Notes: a model not told the origin generated them from the sequence alone. Shown: positions 1 through 8,838, counted from the first letter of the stretch. The stretch is DNA of 64,000 bases from Zoogloea sp. (GCF_028689785.1 NZ_JAQVCN010000007.1:1-64000), one strand, 5' to 3'. Numbers and translations are program-made.

Positions 1-63
1 CAGCTGGTCCAGCGTCACCATTTCCAGTTCGGTCTGAGCGGAGGCGGCGGCAGGCTTGAGCAT
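1..63 (-). CDS. Probable transposase, N-terminal fragment (runs off the left edge)
   Basis: Only the first 21 codons are visible, starting at the ATG on the minus strand at position 63. The peptide ends in ELEMVTLDQL, which resembles the start of IS1182/IS5-type transposases as I remember them. A TATAAT-like sequence lies just upstream of the ATG, and a terminator hairpin on the same strand stands before it, which would shield an insertion sequence from outside transcription. Too little is present to assign a family with confidence. Confidence 0.35.
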   Translation of the reverse strand, partial: MLKPAAASAQTELEMVTLDQL

Positions 64-74
64 GCCGCTATTAT

Positions 75-104
75 AAAAAAACGAAGCCCCCGACGGGCGG
101 GGGC
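75..104 (-). terminator. Rho-independent terminator, minus strand
   Basis: A perfect 7-bp GC stem (GCCCCCG at 86-92 pairing with CGGGGGC at 98-104) is followed on the minus strand by TTCG and a run of T residues (81-75). It would stop transcription entering the transposase-like gene from the right. Confidence 0.5.
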
Positions 105-127
105 TTGGGGCTTTGTCAGCAGTCTGA

Positions 128-148
128 CGCCCCTTTCGGGGCGTTTTT
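128..148 (+). terminator. Rho-independent terminator, plus strand
   Basis: CGCCCC (128-133), a TTTC loop and GGGGCG (138-143) are followed by five T. It would stop plus-strand transcription coming from the left before the HipA-like gene. Together with the hairpin at 75-104 it forms a two-way insulation block. Confidence 0.6.
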
Positions 149-345
149 GCTTTCTAGTTCCGACTGTTGCAATCGCGCAGCCTCTGTTAGGTCTGCGCGG
201 TCCTCGTCGTCACGAACTTCGTACCATCTTCGTCGAGACCGGGGCGAAGCTGCTGCCAGAGATTTGCGCATCGGAACGCTGCGGCAACAGAATTCTGTCT
301 AAAATATCAGCTCGTTTTTTTAGTTGATTTTCTATTCATTTTTTC

Positions 346-1695
346 ATGCGTCAACGAGACCTGCGCCCAGATGCCATCCGGCGAAGCCTTTCCGCGGGTC
401 TGCGGTCTGCTAGGCAACTTGCTGATATTATTGAAGTAAGTCAGCCAACCATTTCTCGCATACTCGCCGAGTTAAGCGATGAAATTGTACGAGTCGGTGC
501 CACGCGATCTATTCAGTACGCGCTTCGCGACACCGTGCGCGGGCTGCCTGATATCCCGATCTACCGCGTCGACTCTGCGGGCCTGATCCGGAGGCTGGGG
601 GTGCTCATCCCTGTTCGTCCGGAAGGGTTCGTGATGCGCCAAGACAACGGAGTCACCATTCATAGTGATGGACTTCCGTGGTGGCTGTTTGACATGCGCC
701 CACAAGGATACGTAGGCCGGGCTTACGCGACTCGACATGGCGGCGAGCTTGGGTTGCCTGAGCGGCTCAACGATTGGACGGATACGCATGCATTGCGCGC
801 GCTGCTTGCACACGGACATGATGCTGTGGGAAATCTTCTACTCGGAGATGCCGCGCGAGACTGCTTTCTGAACGTAGCGCCTCCGTATCTGATTGCAGAA
901 GAGCTCAAGGCTGAGGCGTATTCCCGTCTGGCACGCGAAGCAGCATATGGTGAGCTGCCTGGGTCTTCAGCTGGCGGTGAGCAGCCCAAGTTCATGGCTT
1001 TTGCCATGACTTCGAGCGGGCCACGGCACGTCATTGTGAAGTTCAGTGAGTCGGAGGAAGGCCCGGTGACCGAGCGCTGGCGTGACCTGCTGCTGGCTGA
1101 ACACCTCGCATTGAATACGCTGCGGGAGGCAGGCGTCCCCGCAGCCACAACGCGGATTCTTGACCACGGGAACCAGCGCTTTCTTGAGGTCGAGCGTTTT
1201 GACCGCAGTGGCGAAAGGGGGCGGAGTGCGCTCATTTCCCTGGCGGCGATGGATGCCGAGTTTGTTGGCTCCGGTGGCGACTGGTCGTCGATTACGCATC
1301 AACTTGTGGCGGGCGGACAGGTGCATCCGGGCGCCGCCGATGGAGCAGATCTCCTGTGGGCCTTCGGAACATTGATAGGCAACTCTGACATGCACAGCGG
1401 CAACCTGTCCTTCGTTTCCGAGCATGGCCGTCCCTATCATCTGGCGCCGGCCTACGATATGACACCGATGGCATTTCAGCCTCGAAGCGGCGGGGGGCTT
1501 CCGGACGCCATCCCTGAGGCATCAATCCGGAGCGGCATACCCAACGAAATATGGCGGCGTGCCCACGAACTGGCGCGCATCTTTCTTGGCAGTGTGTTGG
1601 CGTCTACTGCGTTCAGTCATCGATTCGGACCCTGTATCGATGCGCTGGCGCGGCACATTGATACAGCCTCCGTCAAGATTGCTCGGCTGGGCTGA
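346..1695 (+). CDS. yjjJ: YjjJ-type HipA-like serine/threonine kinase with fused HTH domain
   Basis: This 449-residue protein has the single-chain YjjJ architecture. A winged-helix DNA-binding domain (about residues 8-60, with SARQLADIIEVSQPTISRIL) precedes a HipA-like kinase. Visible kinase features are the glycine-rich loop SSAGGEQPKF near residue 207, the HVIVKF lysine strand near 226, the catalytic GNSDMHSGN near 345-353 and the metal-binding AYDMTP near 371. HipA kinases phosphorylate translation factors such as tRNA synthetases. In YjjJ the antitoxin-like DNA-binding part is in the same chain, and no separate hipB is seen next to it. The gene looks less GC-rich than its neighbours, has an AT-rich upstream region and lies beside a transposase-like start, so recent transfer is plausible. 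It converges on the histidine kinase gene with a 3-bp gap. Confidence 0.85.
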   Translation: MRQRDLRPDAIRRSLSAGLRSARQLADIIEVSQPTISRILAELSDEIVRVGATRSIQYALRDTVRGLPDIPIYRVDSAGLIRRLGVLIPVRPEGFVMRQDNGVTIHSDGLPWWLFDMRPQGYVGRAYATRHGGELGLPERLNDWTDTHALRALLAHGHDAVGNLLLGDAARDCFLNVAPPYLIAEELKAEAYSRLAREAAYGELPGSSAGGEQPKFMAFAMTSSGPRHVIVKFSESEEGPVTERWRDLLLAEHLALNTLREAGVPAATTRILDHGNQRFLEVERFDRSGERGRSALISLAAMDAEFVGSGGDWSSITHQLVAGGQVHPGAADGADLLWAFGTLIGNSDMHSGNLSFVSEHGRPYHLAPAYDMTPMAFQPRSGGGLPDAIPEASIRSGIPNEIWRRAHELARIFLGSVLASTAFSHRFGPCIDALARHIDTASVKIARLG

Positions 1696-1698
1696 ATG

Positions 1699-3819
1699 TC
1701 ATGCGGCAGTCGGGGCAAGCTTCACCAGCATGACTGTTGCCCAGAATGTACTCCCCTGGCCCGGGGTGCTCTCACAGCCTGCATTGCCGCCCATCATTCT
1801 GGCCAACTGCCTTGCGATGGCCAGACCGACCCCCGCACCACCGTAACGTCGGGAGTTGGCGTTGTCTGCCTGCTCGAAGTGTTCAAACAGGCGGGCGATG
1901 TGCTCCTGCGCCACGCCGATCCCCTCGTCATGTACTTCGAGGCGAATCAGTGCGTTGCCGGCTTCTTCCCGCAGGCAGGAGACGGTGAGCCGGATGATGC
2001 CCTTGTCGGAGAAACTGATGGCGTTGTTACAGAAGCACTCGAGAATCGTGACGATGTGATCCGGATCGCCCTGGAGAGGGGAGGGCAGTTCCGCCACCTG
2101 ATGTTCGATGCTCAGTCCCTTGGCCATGGCCTTGTCCATCATGGTGCTTGCCACACCCTGGATCAGGGTTTCCATGTCGATCATTCGCAACCGGACGTCG
2201 GTCGAACCCGATTCGATATCTACCAGGGTCAGGATGCCTCCAATGACCGTATCAAGCCGCTTTACACCCGCCTCCAGCATGGTGAGGCGCTTGGCCTGCT
2301 TGTCGGTGAGCGGATCCCGGCGGAACAGGCTGGCTGCACTGGCAATGTGGTGCAAGGGCGTCCGCATCTCGTGGGACATGTTTCCAAGGAACAGGGTTTT
2401 GGCACGGTTGGCGGCCTCTGCCCTTTCCCGGGCGACTTCAAGGGCTGCCATCAGTGTGCGGCGCTGGGTAATGTCCTCGATCACCGCGGATGTGAACTTG
2501 ATCGTACCCGCGCTGTCCCGCACCGCGTTGGCGAAGACATGCACCCAGATGGTGATGCCAGACCGGGAGATCATGCGTTTTTCGATGTCGAGGACATTGC
2601 TCTCTCCGGCCAAGAAAGCACGCCGTTTGCTGAGTTCAAGCTCGATGTCATCCGGGTGGGTCAGGTCGGACGGGCGTTTCTTTCCCAATAGCTCCTCGGC
2701 GGAATAGCCCGTCATTTCACAGTAGCGCTCATTGACCAGTTGAAACAGGCCATTCGCGTCGAGTTGTACCGCCCCCACGGCAAGGTTGTTGAAGTAGGCC
2801 CGGAACTGCTCGTTCTTCTCCTGAATCTGCTCCTCGGCTCCTTTTTCGATGGCCGCCTTTTGGGCATGCAGGTCTTTCAGGGCATGTTTTCGCCTGCCGA
2901 GGAGGATGAGTCCGGCGGTGGTGCCTGCAATACAGATTGCGTAAAGAACGCCAACTTCGATGGCTGTGCGGTACCACTCGGCAAAGACGCCATTCACGCC
3001 CCTGCTGACACCGAGTACCAGGGGTTTGTCGGCAAGCGCACCGGTTGGAAGAACCGTGTGAATTGCGAAGAAGCGTTCATCACCGGTGGCGGTTGCCTTG
3101 TTCACCGTGAAACTGTTCTGGCGCCCACTTTGCAGGTGTCTTCGAAAGGGTGAGTCGGCCTTCTTGGCGAGATCCACGCCACGGATATCCGGGACCGTCT
3201 GCGTGCTATAGATAATCTGTCCATCCCCGTGTGCGACGGAGAGGCGCATGTCCGGTGCATAGAGCATGGACTTCATCAGCACGCCAAAGAAATCCGGGTC
3301 TACGATGGCAAGTAGATACCCCTTGAAGGGGCCGGGTTGGGTATTCAGCGTTTTGCCGAGGCTGATCGTGAAATTGCCCAGTGGTGTGACGAAGGGGCGT
3401 GAGACGTAGAGCTTTTCAGGCTGATTGTCTTCCCGGATGGTGGTGTAGCGTTCGCTGTGGAGAAAGTTCTTTCCGATCAGGCTGGGTCTGTTGCTTGCCA
3501 CCACTTCGCCGTCAGGGGCGACATAGACGAGGGTCTTGATGCCGCTTACCGCCTCGGCCAGTATTTCCATGCGCCTGTTGATGCGCTGAATGCCTCCCGG
3601 CATGCTCAGCAGGGTTGGCGTATCCTCCCGCAGGGCGTCCAGCATCCGGGAGGTCGAGCGTAGTTGCTCACCGATATTGGCATTCAATCCGGCGGCAAGC
3701 AGCGAAAGTCGCTCCTGCTCTTGCTCTGCCGTGATCCGGTAGTCAAGGAAAAGTTTACTGCCGCTAAGGATGCCGAGGACGGCAAGGGTGGCTGCGCTGA
3801 CTTTCCAGGATCGCGACAT
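1699..3819 (-). CDS. Membrane sensor histidine kinase (Cache-like sensor, PAS, HisKA, HATPase)
   Basis: A 706-residue inner-membrane sensor kinase. A first transmembrane helix lies at about residues 9-27, an extracytoplasmic sensor of about 260 residues follows with double-Cache character (FKGYLLAIVDPDFF, RMLDALREDTPTLL), and a second helix lies near residues 288-308. A short coiled coil then leads to a PAS domain (VGAVQLDANGLFQLVNERY to VIEDITQRR), a HisKA H-box GNMSHEMRTPLHHI near residue 480, and a HATPase domain with CNNAISFSDKG, DEGIG and GGAGVGLAIA motifs. There is no receiver domain and no adjacent response regulator, so the partner is elsewhere (orphan kinase). The ligand cannot be read from the sequence. 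The start is the only ATG that places the first membrane helix at the N terminus; its ribosome-binding site is weak. Confidence 0.9.
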   Translation of the reverse strand: MSRSWKVSAATLAVLGILSGSKLFLDYRITAEQEQERLSLLAAGLNANIGEQLRSTSRMLDALREDTPTLLSMPGGIQRINRRMEILAEAVSGIKTLVYVAPDGEVVASNRPSLIGKNFLHSERYTTIREDNQPEKLYVSRPFVTPLGNFTISLGKTLNTQPGPFKGYLLAIVDPDFFGVLMKSMLYAPDMRLSVAHGDGQIIYSTQTVPDIRGVDLAKKADSPFRRHLQSGRQNSFTVNKATATGDERFFAIHTVLPTGALADKPLVLGVSRGVNGVFAEWYRTAIEVGVLYAICIAGTTAGLILLGRRKHALKDLHAQKAAIEKGAEEQIQEKNEQFRAYFNNLAVGAVQLDANGLFQLVNERYCEMTGYSAEELLGKKRPSDLTHPDDIELELSKRRAFLAGESNVLDIEKRMISRSGITIWVHVFANAVRDSAGTIKFTSAVIEDITQRRTLMAALEVARERAEAANRAKTLFLGNMSHEMRTPLHHIASAASLFRRDPLTDKQAKRLTMLEAGVKRLDTVIGGILTLVDIESGSTDVRLRMIDMETLIQGVASTMMDKAMAKGLSIEHQVAELPSPLQGDPDHIVTILECFCNNAISFSDKGIIRLTVSCLREEAGNALIRLEVHDEGIGVAQEHIARLFEHFEQADNANSRRYGGAGVGLAIARQLARMMGGNAGCESTPGQGSTFWATVMLVKLAPTAA

Positions 3820-3957
3820 GTGGTCTGACTTTTTGCTCTGCGTAATACAGGCGTGGCTGTCGGGCCCTAACTATATCGTCGGAGTGGCGTCTGATGAGCA
3901 CCGTGAGTGGCTGAGGCGTCGTTGCCAGGGGAGAGGCTGCGTCTTTTTGGGTGCGGT

Positions 3958-4233
3958 TCAGCGCCGCCCTGCCAGATAGCGAACGCCGTCTGGCCCGTAG
4001 GATTCTGAATGGGCTTCTTCGGCGGCCAGATGGAAGGTGTCACCTGCCTGGTAGACCCGGGTCTGCCCTTCCGTCTCGATGGCGATCCAGCCGTTCAGGA
4101 TCAGTGCCTTGGCTTCGAAGGGGTGGGTATGGCGGCCAAGGCGGCCGTTGGGCTCCCGTTCGACAATGACAGGCTGTTGGTAGCCTTCATCGCGCAGCAG
4201 ATTCTCGAATGTGCGTTGGTCCATGCGAATCAT
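3958..4233 (-). CDS. Small single-domain cupin protein
   Basis: A 91-residue protein with a cupin core: the first motif is RLGRHTHPFEAKALILNG and the second includes YQAGDTFHLAAEEAHSE. The histidines and glutamate of a metal-binding cupin are present (HTH, E, and H in AEEAHSE). Single-cupin proteins of this size bind small ligands or metal, and their function is usually not known. It lies 47 bp downstream of the aminotransferase gene on the same strand and is probably cotranscribed. A second in-frame ATG three codons later is an alternative start. Function is not assigned. Confidence 0.75.
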   Translation of the reverse strand: MIRMDQRTFENLLRDEGYQQPVIVEREPNGRLGRHTHPFEAKALILNGWIAIETEGQTRVYQAGDTFHLAAEEAHSESYGPDGVRYLAGRR

Positions 4234-4280
4234 CCCGGCGATGAAGGCCGGCGCCGGAAAGGCGCCTGCGGGATGGGACG

Positions 4281-5462
4281 TCAGTTGCGCAGCAGGGCGT
4301 CCAGCATTTCCACCATCTGGTCGATCTCGCCCTCGCTCACGTTGAGCGCCGGCATGAAGCGCAGCAGGTTGGGGCGGGGGGCGTTGAGGAGCAGGCCGAC
4401 CGGGGCTTGTTCGAGCGCGGCTTTGACCAGCGCTGGGCCGCGGTCGCTGTCGAGCACCAGCGCACGCAACATGCCGGTGCCCCGTTCACCGCCCAGGCTG
4501 TGGCGGGCCGAGAGCGCCTGCAGGCGGCTGGAAAGATATTCACCCCGGGCGCGCACGCCGGCCAGGAAACCATCGGCCAGCAGGGTGCGCAGGACCGCTA
4601 CGCCCACGGCAGTCATCAGTGGGTTGCCGTTGTAGGTTCCACCCTGATCGCCGGGCACGAAGCAGCAGACATCCTCGCGGGCGAGGAGGGCGGCCAGGGG
4701 CGCGCCGCCGCCGATGCCTTTGCCCAAAGTCATGATGTCGGGCTCGATGCCGGCCTGTTCGTAGGCGAAAAGGGTGCCGGTGCGGCCGACGCCGGTTTGA
4801 ACCTCGTCCACGATCAGCAGCAGGCCGTGTTCCCGGGTCAGTTGGCGCAGGGCCTGCAGGAAGGCAGGGCTGGCGGGAATCACGCCGCCTTCGCCTTGTA
4901 CGGGCTCCAGCATGACGGCCACGGTGCGCTCGTTGATCAGGGCCTTCACCGATTCGATGTCATTCAGCCCGGCCTTGGGGAAGCCCGGCACCTGGGGCGC
5001 AAACAGGGTGTCCCAGCCGGCCTTGCCGGAGGCCGACATGGTGGCCAGGGTGCGGCCGTGGAAGCTGTGGTCAAAGGTGATGATCTCGTAGGCGCCGCCC
5101 TTGTGTACCTGCCCCCACTTGCGGGCGAGCTTGATGGCGCCCTCGTTGGCTTCGGCGCCGGTGTTTGCGAAAAACACCCGGTCGAAGACGGAGTTGGCAG
5201 TAAGGATGCCGGCCAGCTCGATCATCGGGCCGTTGTAGAAGGCCGGGCTGGGGTTGAGCAGGGTGCTGGCCTGGTTTACCAGGGCGTCGCGGATCTGGGG
5301 CGGACAGTGGCCGAGGCAATTGACCGCCCAGCCCTGGATGAAGTCCAGGTAGCGCTTGCCCTGATGGTCGAACAGCCAGCTACCTTCGCCTCGCACGAAG
5401 ACGAGGTCTGGCCGGTTGGTGATGGTCATGAGGGCGTCGGTACTGTAATCGCCGTAGTGCAC
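4281..5462 (-). CDS. argD: Acetylornithine/N-succinyldiaminopimelate-type aminotransferase
   Basis: A 393-residue fold-type I PLP-dependent class III aminotransferase of normal ArgD length. Recognisable are [18 protein letters not shown] (phosphate and substrate region), [10 protein letters not shown], the cofactor-binding [14 protein letters not shown] and the PLP lysine in [10 protein letters not shown] near residue 245. ArgD transfers the amino group from N-acetylornithine to 2-oxoglutarate in arginine synthesis and often also serves lysine synthesis. The gene follows the MarR-type regulator on the same strand with a 65-bp gap and precedes the cupin gene. Other class III omega-amino acid transaminases are possible. 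ArgD is favoured by length and motif spacing, but no other arg gene is nearby. Confidence 0.85.
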   Translation of the reverse strand: MHYGDYSTDALMTITNRPDLVFVRGEGSWLFDHQGKRYLDFIQGWAVNCLGHCPPQIRDALVNQASTLLNPSPAFYNGPMIELAGILTANSVFDRVFFANTGAEANEGAIKLARKWGQVHKGGAYEIITFDHSFHGRTLATMSASGKAGWDTLFAPQVPGFPKAGLNDIESVKALINERTVAVMLEPVQGEGGVIPASPAFLQALRQLTREHGLLLIVDEVQTGVGRTGTLFAYEQAGIEPDIMTLGKGIGGGAPLAALLAREDVCCFVPGDQGGTYNGNPLMTAVGVAVLRTLLADGFLAGVRARGEYLSSRLQALSARHSLGGERGTGMLRALVLDSDRGPALVKAALEQAPVGLLLNAPRPNLLRFMPALNVSEGEIDQMVEMLDALLRN

Positions 5463-5527
5463 TGTTTTACTCCGCGTTCTTGGGGGGTTGAGGGCGATGG
5501 GGCGCCCGGAGCCGAAAAGTGTAAACC

Positions 5528-6061
5528 TTAAGGCTTGGCCGTTGCGCGCGTATTGCTGCGGGGCGCGCGTTTGCGCTTCTCCGCCGTGGCCGGGGCCGGG
5601 CTGGCCGGCGGCAGGGTAATACGTTCAACGGGCGCACGGGTGCCGCTGATGACCTTGTCGAGCACGGTGTACAACTCGTCGATCAACTCACGTCCGAGGG
5701 CTTCCTCAAGCTTGTGGTACTGGGCCTGGATCAAGGGGGCGATCTCTTCTACCAGTGCGCTGCCCTGGGGGCTCAGCCGCACGATCACCCGGCGCTGGTC
5801 TTCGGGCACGCGGTTGCGGCTGATCACCCCCATGTCGTCCATGCGCGACAGCACTCCGGCCAGGCTGGGGCTGAGGATCTGGCAGATGTCGCAGATCTCC
5901 CAGGGTTCGAGCTGCTCGCGTTCACTGAGCACGCGCAGGATGCGCCACTGTTGCTCGGTGAGCCCGAAGTGGTTGAGGATGGGGCGGAAGTGGCAGATCA
6001 GCTCCTCCCGGGCTTTCAGGAAAAGCTGGGGCAGGTTGCGGTAGGAAATCCTGCTCTGCAT
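5528..6061 (-). CDS. hpaR: MarR-family regulator, HpaR-like
   Basis: A 177-residue MarR-type repressor. The winged-helix core runs from [20 protein letters not shown] through [20 protein letters not shown] to [15 protein letters not shown], which is the pattern of the homoprotocatechuate regulator HpaR. The chosen ATG (MQSRISYRN) has an AGGAG about ten bases upstream. A longer reading from position 6139 adds 26 residues without family character. The tail after residue 145 is Pro/Ala/Arg-rich and probably disordered. It is divergent from an HpaA-like AraC gene with about 100 bp between them. HpaR usually represses 4-hydroxyphenylacetate catabolism, but here the nearest catabolic operon is phenol hydroxylase. 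The real target is therefore uncertain. Confidence 0.8.
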   Translation of the reverse strand: MQSRISYRNLPQLFLKAREELICHFRPILNHFGLTEQQWRILRVLSEREQLEPWEICDICQILSPSLAGVLSRMDDMGVISRNRVPEDQRRVIVRLSPQGSALVEEIAPLIQAQYHKLEEALGRELIDELYTVLDKVISGTRAPVERITLPPASPAPATAEKRKRAPRSNTRATAKP

Positions 6062-6107
6062 GGGGTGTCGTGCTCCTGTGATGGGGGAGCGGAGGCTCCG
6101 GTGTCCA

Positions 6108-6123
6108 AGGTTCAATGATACCT
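6108..6123. promoter_or_regulatory. Inverted repeat between the hpaR-like and araC-like genes
   Basis: AGGT at 6108-6111 and ACCT at 6120-6123 form a short dyad with an 8-bp spacer, in the only intergenic gap shared by the two divergent regulators. The position suits an operator for the MarR protein, but the arms are only 4 bp and chance occurrence is quite possible. Confidence 0.25.
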
Positions 6124-6159
6124 GTTGACTCCCTAACATCGAAGTGATCTTCTTGCGGG

Positions 6160-7104
6160 ATGTCCGTTGCCGACCCTGCAGGCCGCTCCGTGGAGCGCCC
6201 CCAGTCCATCCCCGATATCCATATCACCCGGATCTATGAGGGGGATCCTGAGTGCGACGTGCATTACGAGACCTTCGGCCGGCTGGCCGAGATTTTCGGC
6301 CGCAACACGCCGGCCCACCGCCATTCGCGCTTCTTTCAGGTGCATCTGTTGGTGCGCGGCAGCATCAGCCTGCAACTGGATGACCAGGCCTATTGTGCCG
6401 AGGCGCCGCTGGTCTTCATCACCCCGCCGGCTATCCCTCACGCCTTCTATTCCGAAGAGCACACCGACGGTCATGTCATCACCGTGCGCCAGGATGTGGT
6501 GCGGGCCTGGTACGCGTCCCTGCCTGGGCAGTGGCCCGATGCCCAACTGCGTGAGCCGGCATTCCTGCCCCTGGGCGGGGCCGCCGACGAGGTGCAGGCC
6601 GAGGCGGCCCGCCTGATCCAGCTGGCCGAGCTGCTGCAGCAGGAGTTCGGTGGGCGGGGCAAGGGGCGTTCCGCGGCGGTGCAGGCCCTGGGCCTGTGCT
6701 TCTTCATCAGCCTCAACCGCTTGGTGGCCAGCCACGTGCCGGCAGCCCCCCTGAAGCGTGAGCGGGGCGAGGATCTGCGCATTTTCCTGAGTTTCTGCGA
6801 CCTGGTGGAGCTGCACTTCCGTGACCATTTGACCTTGCCCGACTACGCCCGCCAGCTGGCCATCACCGAGGCCCGCCTCAACGACGTGTGCCGGCGCATG
6901 GCCAACCTGCCGTCCAAGGAGGTGGTGCACGACCGCCTGCTCCAGGAGGCGCGGCGCCTGCTGCGCTTCTCCACCACGCCGGTGGGCGAGCTGTCCTACC
7001 AGCTGGGTTTTGCCGACCCGGCCTATTTCTCGCGCTTCTTCACCCGGCGGGTGGGGATGACGCCGAGCCAGTTCCGTATCCAGCACCAGGATCAGATTCG
7101 CTGA
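6160..7104 (+). CDS. AraC-family transcriptional activator, HpaA-like
   Basis: A 314-residue AraC/XylS regulator. The N-terminal cupin-like effector domain (about residues 30-110, with HRHSRFFQVHLLVRGS and ITPPAIPHAF) resembles HpaA, the activator of 4-hydroxyphenylacetate hydroxylase genes. The C-terminal double HTH (about 220-305) contains LPDYARQLAITEARLNDVCR and the second helix-turn-helix PVGELSYQLGFADPAYFSRF, followed by GMTPSQFR. It is transcribed towards the phenol hydroxylase genes, 134 bp upstream of dmpK, and is the best candidate to control them. Phenol operons often use an NtrC-type DmpR/XylR activator instead, and none is next to this one. The ribosome-binding site is weak, so the start is moderately sure. 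Confidence 0.85.
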   Translation: MSVADPAGRSVERPQSIPDIHITRIYEGDPECDVHYETFGRLAEIFGRNTPAHRHSRFFQVHLLVRGSISLQLDDQAYCAEAPLVFITPPAIPHAFYSEEHTDGHVITVRQDVVRAWYASLPGQWPDAQLREPAFLPLGGAADEVQAEAARLIQLAELLQQEFGGRGKGRSAAVQALGLCFFISLNRLVASHVPAAPLKRERGEDLRIFLSFCDLVELHFRDHLTLPDYARQLAITEARLNDVCRRMANLPSKEVVHDRLLQEARRLLRFSTTPVGELSYQLGFADPAYFSRFFTRRVGMTPSQFRIQHQDQIR

Positions 7105-7119
7105 TCCACCCATCAGCCG

Positions 7120-7139
7120 GGCTTTGAAAAGTACAAGCC
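7120..7139. promoter_or_regulatory. Inverted repeat upstream of dmpK (candidate activator site)
   Basis: GGCTT (7120-7124) and AAGCC (7135-7139) are separated by 10 bp, about one helical turn, so both arms lie on the same DNA face. It is in the gap between the AraC-like gene and dmpK. This is an inference from position and symmetry only. Confidence 0.3.
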
Positions 7140-7167
7140 AAGGCGCTGATCGTCCATTCACTAATAT

Positions 7168-7185
7168 ATTACTGTTTGGTGTAAT
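7168..7185. promoter_or_regulatory. AT-rich dyad upstream of dmpK
   Basis: ATTAC (7168-7172) and GTAAT (7181-7185) form an inverted repeat inside the only AT-rich stretch before the phenol hydroxylase operon, ending about 53 bp before the dmpK start. No -24/-12 (sigma-54) sequence is seen here, unlike the known dmp/phl operons driven by DmpR. It may be a promoter core or an operator. Confidence 0.3.
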
Positions 7186-7238
7186 GCCTCCCACGCCGGC
7201 CCGTGTTGCCGCCGGCCGCATAACCAGGAGGCGGGGCC

Positions 7239-7487
7239 ATGGAAGATCAGCAATTCGACGTGACGCGCAAGTTCGTGCGGGTGACTGGCGAGCGCGAAGG
7301 TGGACTGATCGAGTTCGAGTTTTCGGTGGGCGACCCCGAGCTGGTCGTGGAACTGATCATGCCCCGCGCCGCCTTTGCCGCCTTCTGCGCCGACAACCGG
7401 GTGACGCTACTGGAAGCGGCCTCGGCCCGCTCCGACAGCGACTTCGCCTGGACGCTCCACGACGCCACCCACCAGCGTTTCCGCTGA
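7239..7487 (+). CDS. dmpK: Phenol hydroxylase assembly subunit P0
   Basis: An 82-residue protein at the head of a complete multicomponent phenol hydroxylase operon. It matches the small DmpK/PhP0 type (DVTRKFVRVTGEREGG near the start, FVEFSVGDPELV-like core, FAAFCADNRV). DmpK is needed for making active enzyme, probably in iron loading of the oxygenase, and is not itself a catalytic subunit. A strong AGGAGG lies nine bases before the ATG. The following gene begins 49 bp downstream. Confidence 0.85.
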   Translation: MEDQQFDVTRKFVRVTGEREGGLIEFEFSVGDPELVVELIMPRAAFAAFCADNRVTLLEAASARSDSDFAWTLHDATHQRFR

Positions 7488-7536
7488 GCCCGCCGCAGGC
7501 CCCGCGCACCCGACACCCGAGGAAGAGGAGAACACA

Positions 7537-8529
7537 ATGAGCATGGATCTTCGCACCATCACCATCGAGCCCCTGCGGCAGACCTTCGGCCACCTGGCCC
7601 GGCGGATGGGGGCGGACAAGCCGGCCTCCCGCTACATGGAAGGCACCATGGACCTGCAGCCGGTGGAGAACTACCACTACCGCCCCACCTGGGACCCGTC
7701 CCACGACATCTTCGACCCGGCCCGCACCCGCATCACCATGAGGGACTGGTACGCGCTGAAGGACCCGCGCCAGTTCTACTACGGTGCCTGGACCCTGGCC
7801 CGGGGCCGCATGCAGGAAACCGCTACCGCCGACTTCGACCTGGCCGAGGAGATGGGGCTTGCCGCCGGCTACCCGGGGGCCGGCAAGGTCGTGGTCAACC
7901 AGGTGCTGCTACCCCTGCGCCACGTGGCCTGGGGTTCCAACATCAACAACTCCTACATCGCCGCCTACAGCTACGGTATCGCCATCTCCCAGGCCGCCGC
8001 CTACGCCTGCATGGATCAGCTGGGGATTGCCCAGTTCATCACCCGTCTGGCCATCTCCCTCGACGAGATCGACGCCCTGGCCGAGGCCAAACAGGCCTGG
8101 CTGGCGGCGCCGACCTGGCAGGGCTTGCGTCACTACATCGAAGACCAGATGGTCATGGACGACTGGTTCGAGCTCTTCGTGGCCCAGAACTTCGCCCTCG
8201 AAGGCCTGCTCTTTCCACTCATCTACGACAAGCTCACTGACCGCCTCAATGCCGCCCATGGCCCGGTGCTGACCCTGCTCACCCGCTTCCAGCGAGAGTG
8301 GTACGCCGAGAACGTGAAATGGGTGGATGCCGTGCTGAAGGCCGCCGCTGCCGACAACCCCGCCAACAAGGCTCTGCTCGCCGAGTGGGTCCGCGCGGCC
8401 CGCCAGCGCTCCATTGAGGTGCTCGCCCCGGTGGCGGAGCTGGGTTTCGGTGCCGAGGGCGCCGCCGTCCTGGACGAAGTCGTCCAGCAACTTGATGCCC
8501 GCGCTGCCAAGGCCGGCATCCCCCTTTAA
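7537..8529 (+). CDS. dmpL: Phenol hydroxylase oxygenase beta subunit P1
   Basis: A 330-residue protein, the usual DmpL length, belonging to the ferritin-like beta subunit of soluble diiron monooxygenases. It contains the typical opening IEPLRQTFGHLARRMG and RYMEGTMDLQP, then a mostly helical body with QNFALEGLLFPLIYD. It lacks the paired ExxH iron ligands of the alpha subunit, as expected for the structural beta chain. It forms the dimeric hydroxylase with DmpN and DmpO. A GAGGAG ribosome-binding site precedes the ATG. It sits between dmpK and dmpM in canonical order. Confidence 0.92.
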   Translation: MSMDLRTITIEPLRQTFGHLARRMGADKPASRYMEGTMDLQPVENYHYRPTWDPSHDIFDPARTRITMRDWYALKDPRQFYYGAWTLARGRMQETATADFDLAEEMGLAAGYPGAGKVVVNQVLLPLRHVAWGSNINNSYIAAYSYGIAISQAAAYACMDQLGIAQFITRLAISLDEIDALAEAKQAWLAAPTWQGLRHYIEDQMVMDDWFELFVAQNFALEGLLFPLIYDKLTDRLNAAHGPVLTLLTRFQREWYAENVKWVDAVLKAAAADNPANKALLAEWVRAARQRSIEVLAPVAELGFGAEGAAVLDEVVQQLDARAAKAGIPL

Positions 8530-8541
8530 AGAGGCTCGCCC

Positions 8542-8814
8542 ATGACATCCAACGCCTTCATTGCCTTTCAGAAGAACGAAGAAACCCGCTGCATCGTCGA
8601 GGCCATCGTCGACGACAACCCGGCTGCCGTGGTGGTGGATCAGCCCGCCATGGTCAAGGTGGATGTGCCCGGCCGCCTGGTCATCAAGCGCGCCACCGTG
8701 GAAGAGAAGATGGGCCGCGATTTCGATCTGCAGGAGCTGCAGCTGCACCTGATCACCATCTCCGGCCACCTGGACGAGAGCGACGACGAATTCACCCTGA
8801 GCTGGGAAGCCTGA
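8542..8814 (+). CDS. dmpM: Phenol hydroxylase regulatory (effector) subunit P2
   Basis: A 90-residue MmoB/DmpM-family effector protein without cofactor. Family features include the NEETRCIVEAIVDDNPAAVV opening and RATVEEKMGRDFDLQELQ. In the characterised systems this component binds the hydroxylase and tunes oxygen activation and substrate entry. The length matches DmpM exactly within a residue or two. It is separated from dmpL by 12 bp and from dmpN by 24 bp, so tight co-translation is likely. Confidence 0.92.
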   Translation: MTSNAFIAFQKNEETRCIVEAIVDDNPAAVVVDQPAMVKVDVPGRLVIKRATVEEKMGRDFDLQELQLHLITISGHLDESDDEFTLSWEA

Positions 8815-8838
8815 CCCGGACACCCAAGGAGAGACAGC

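Noticed and set aside
105..302. 65-codon plus-strand frame after the left terminators
   Set aside because: It begins inside the hairpins, is Ser/Arg-rich and resembles nothing known.
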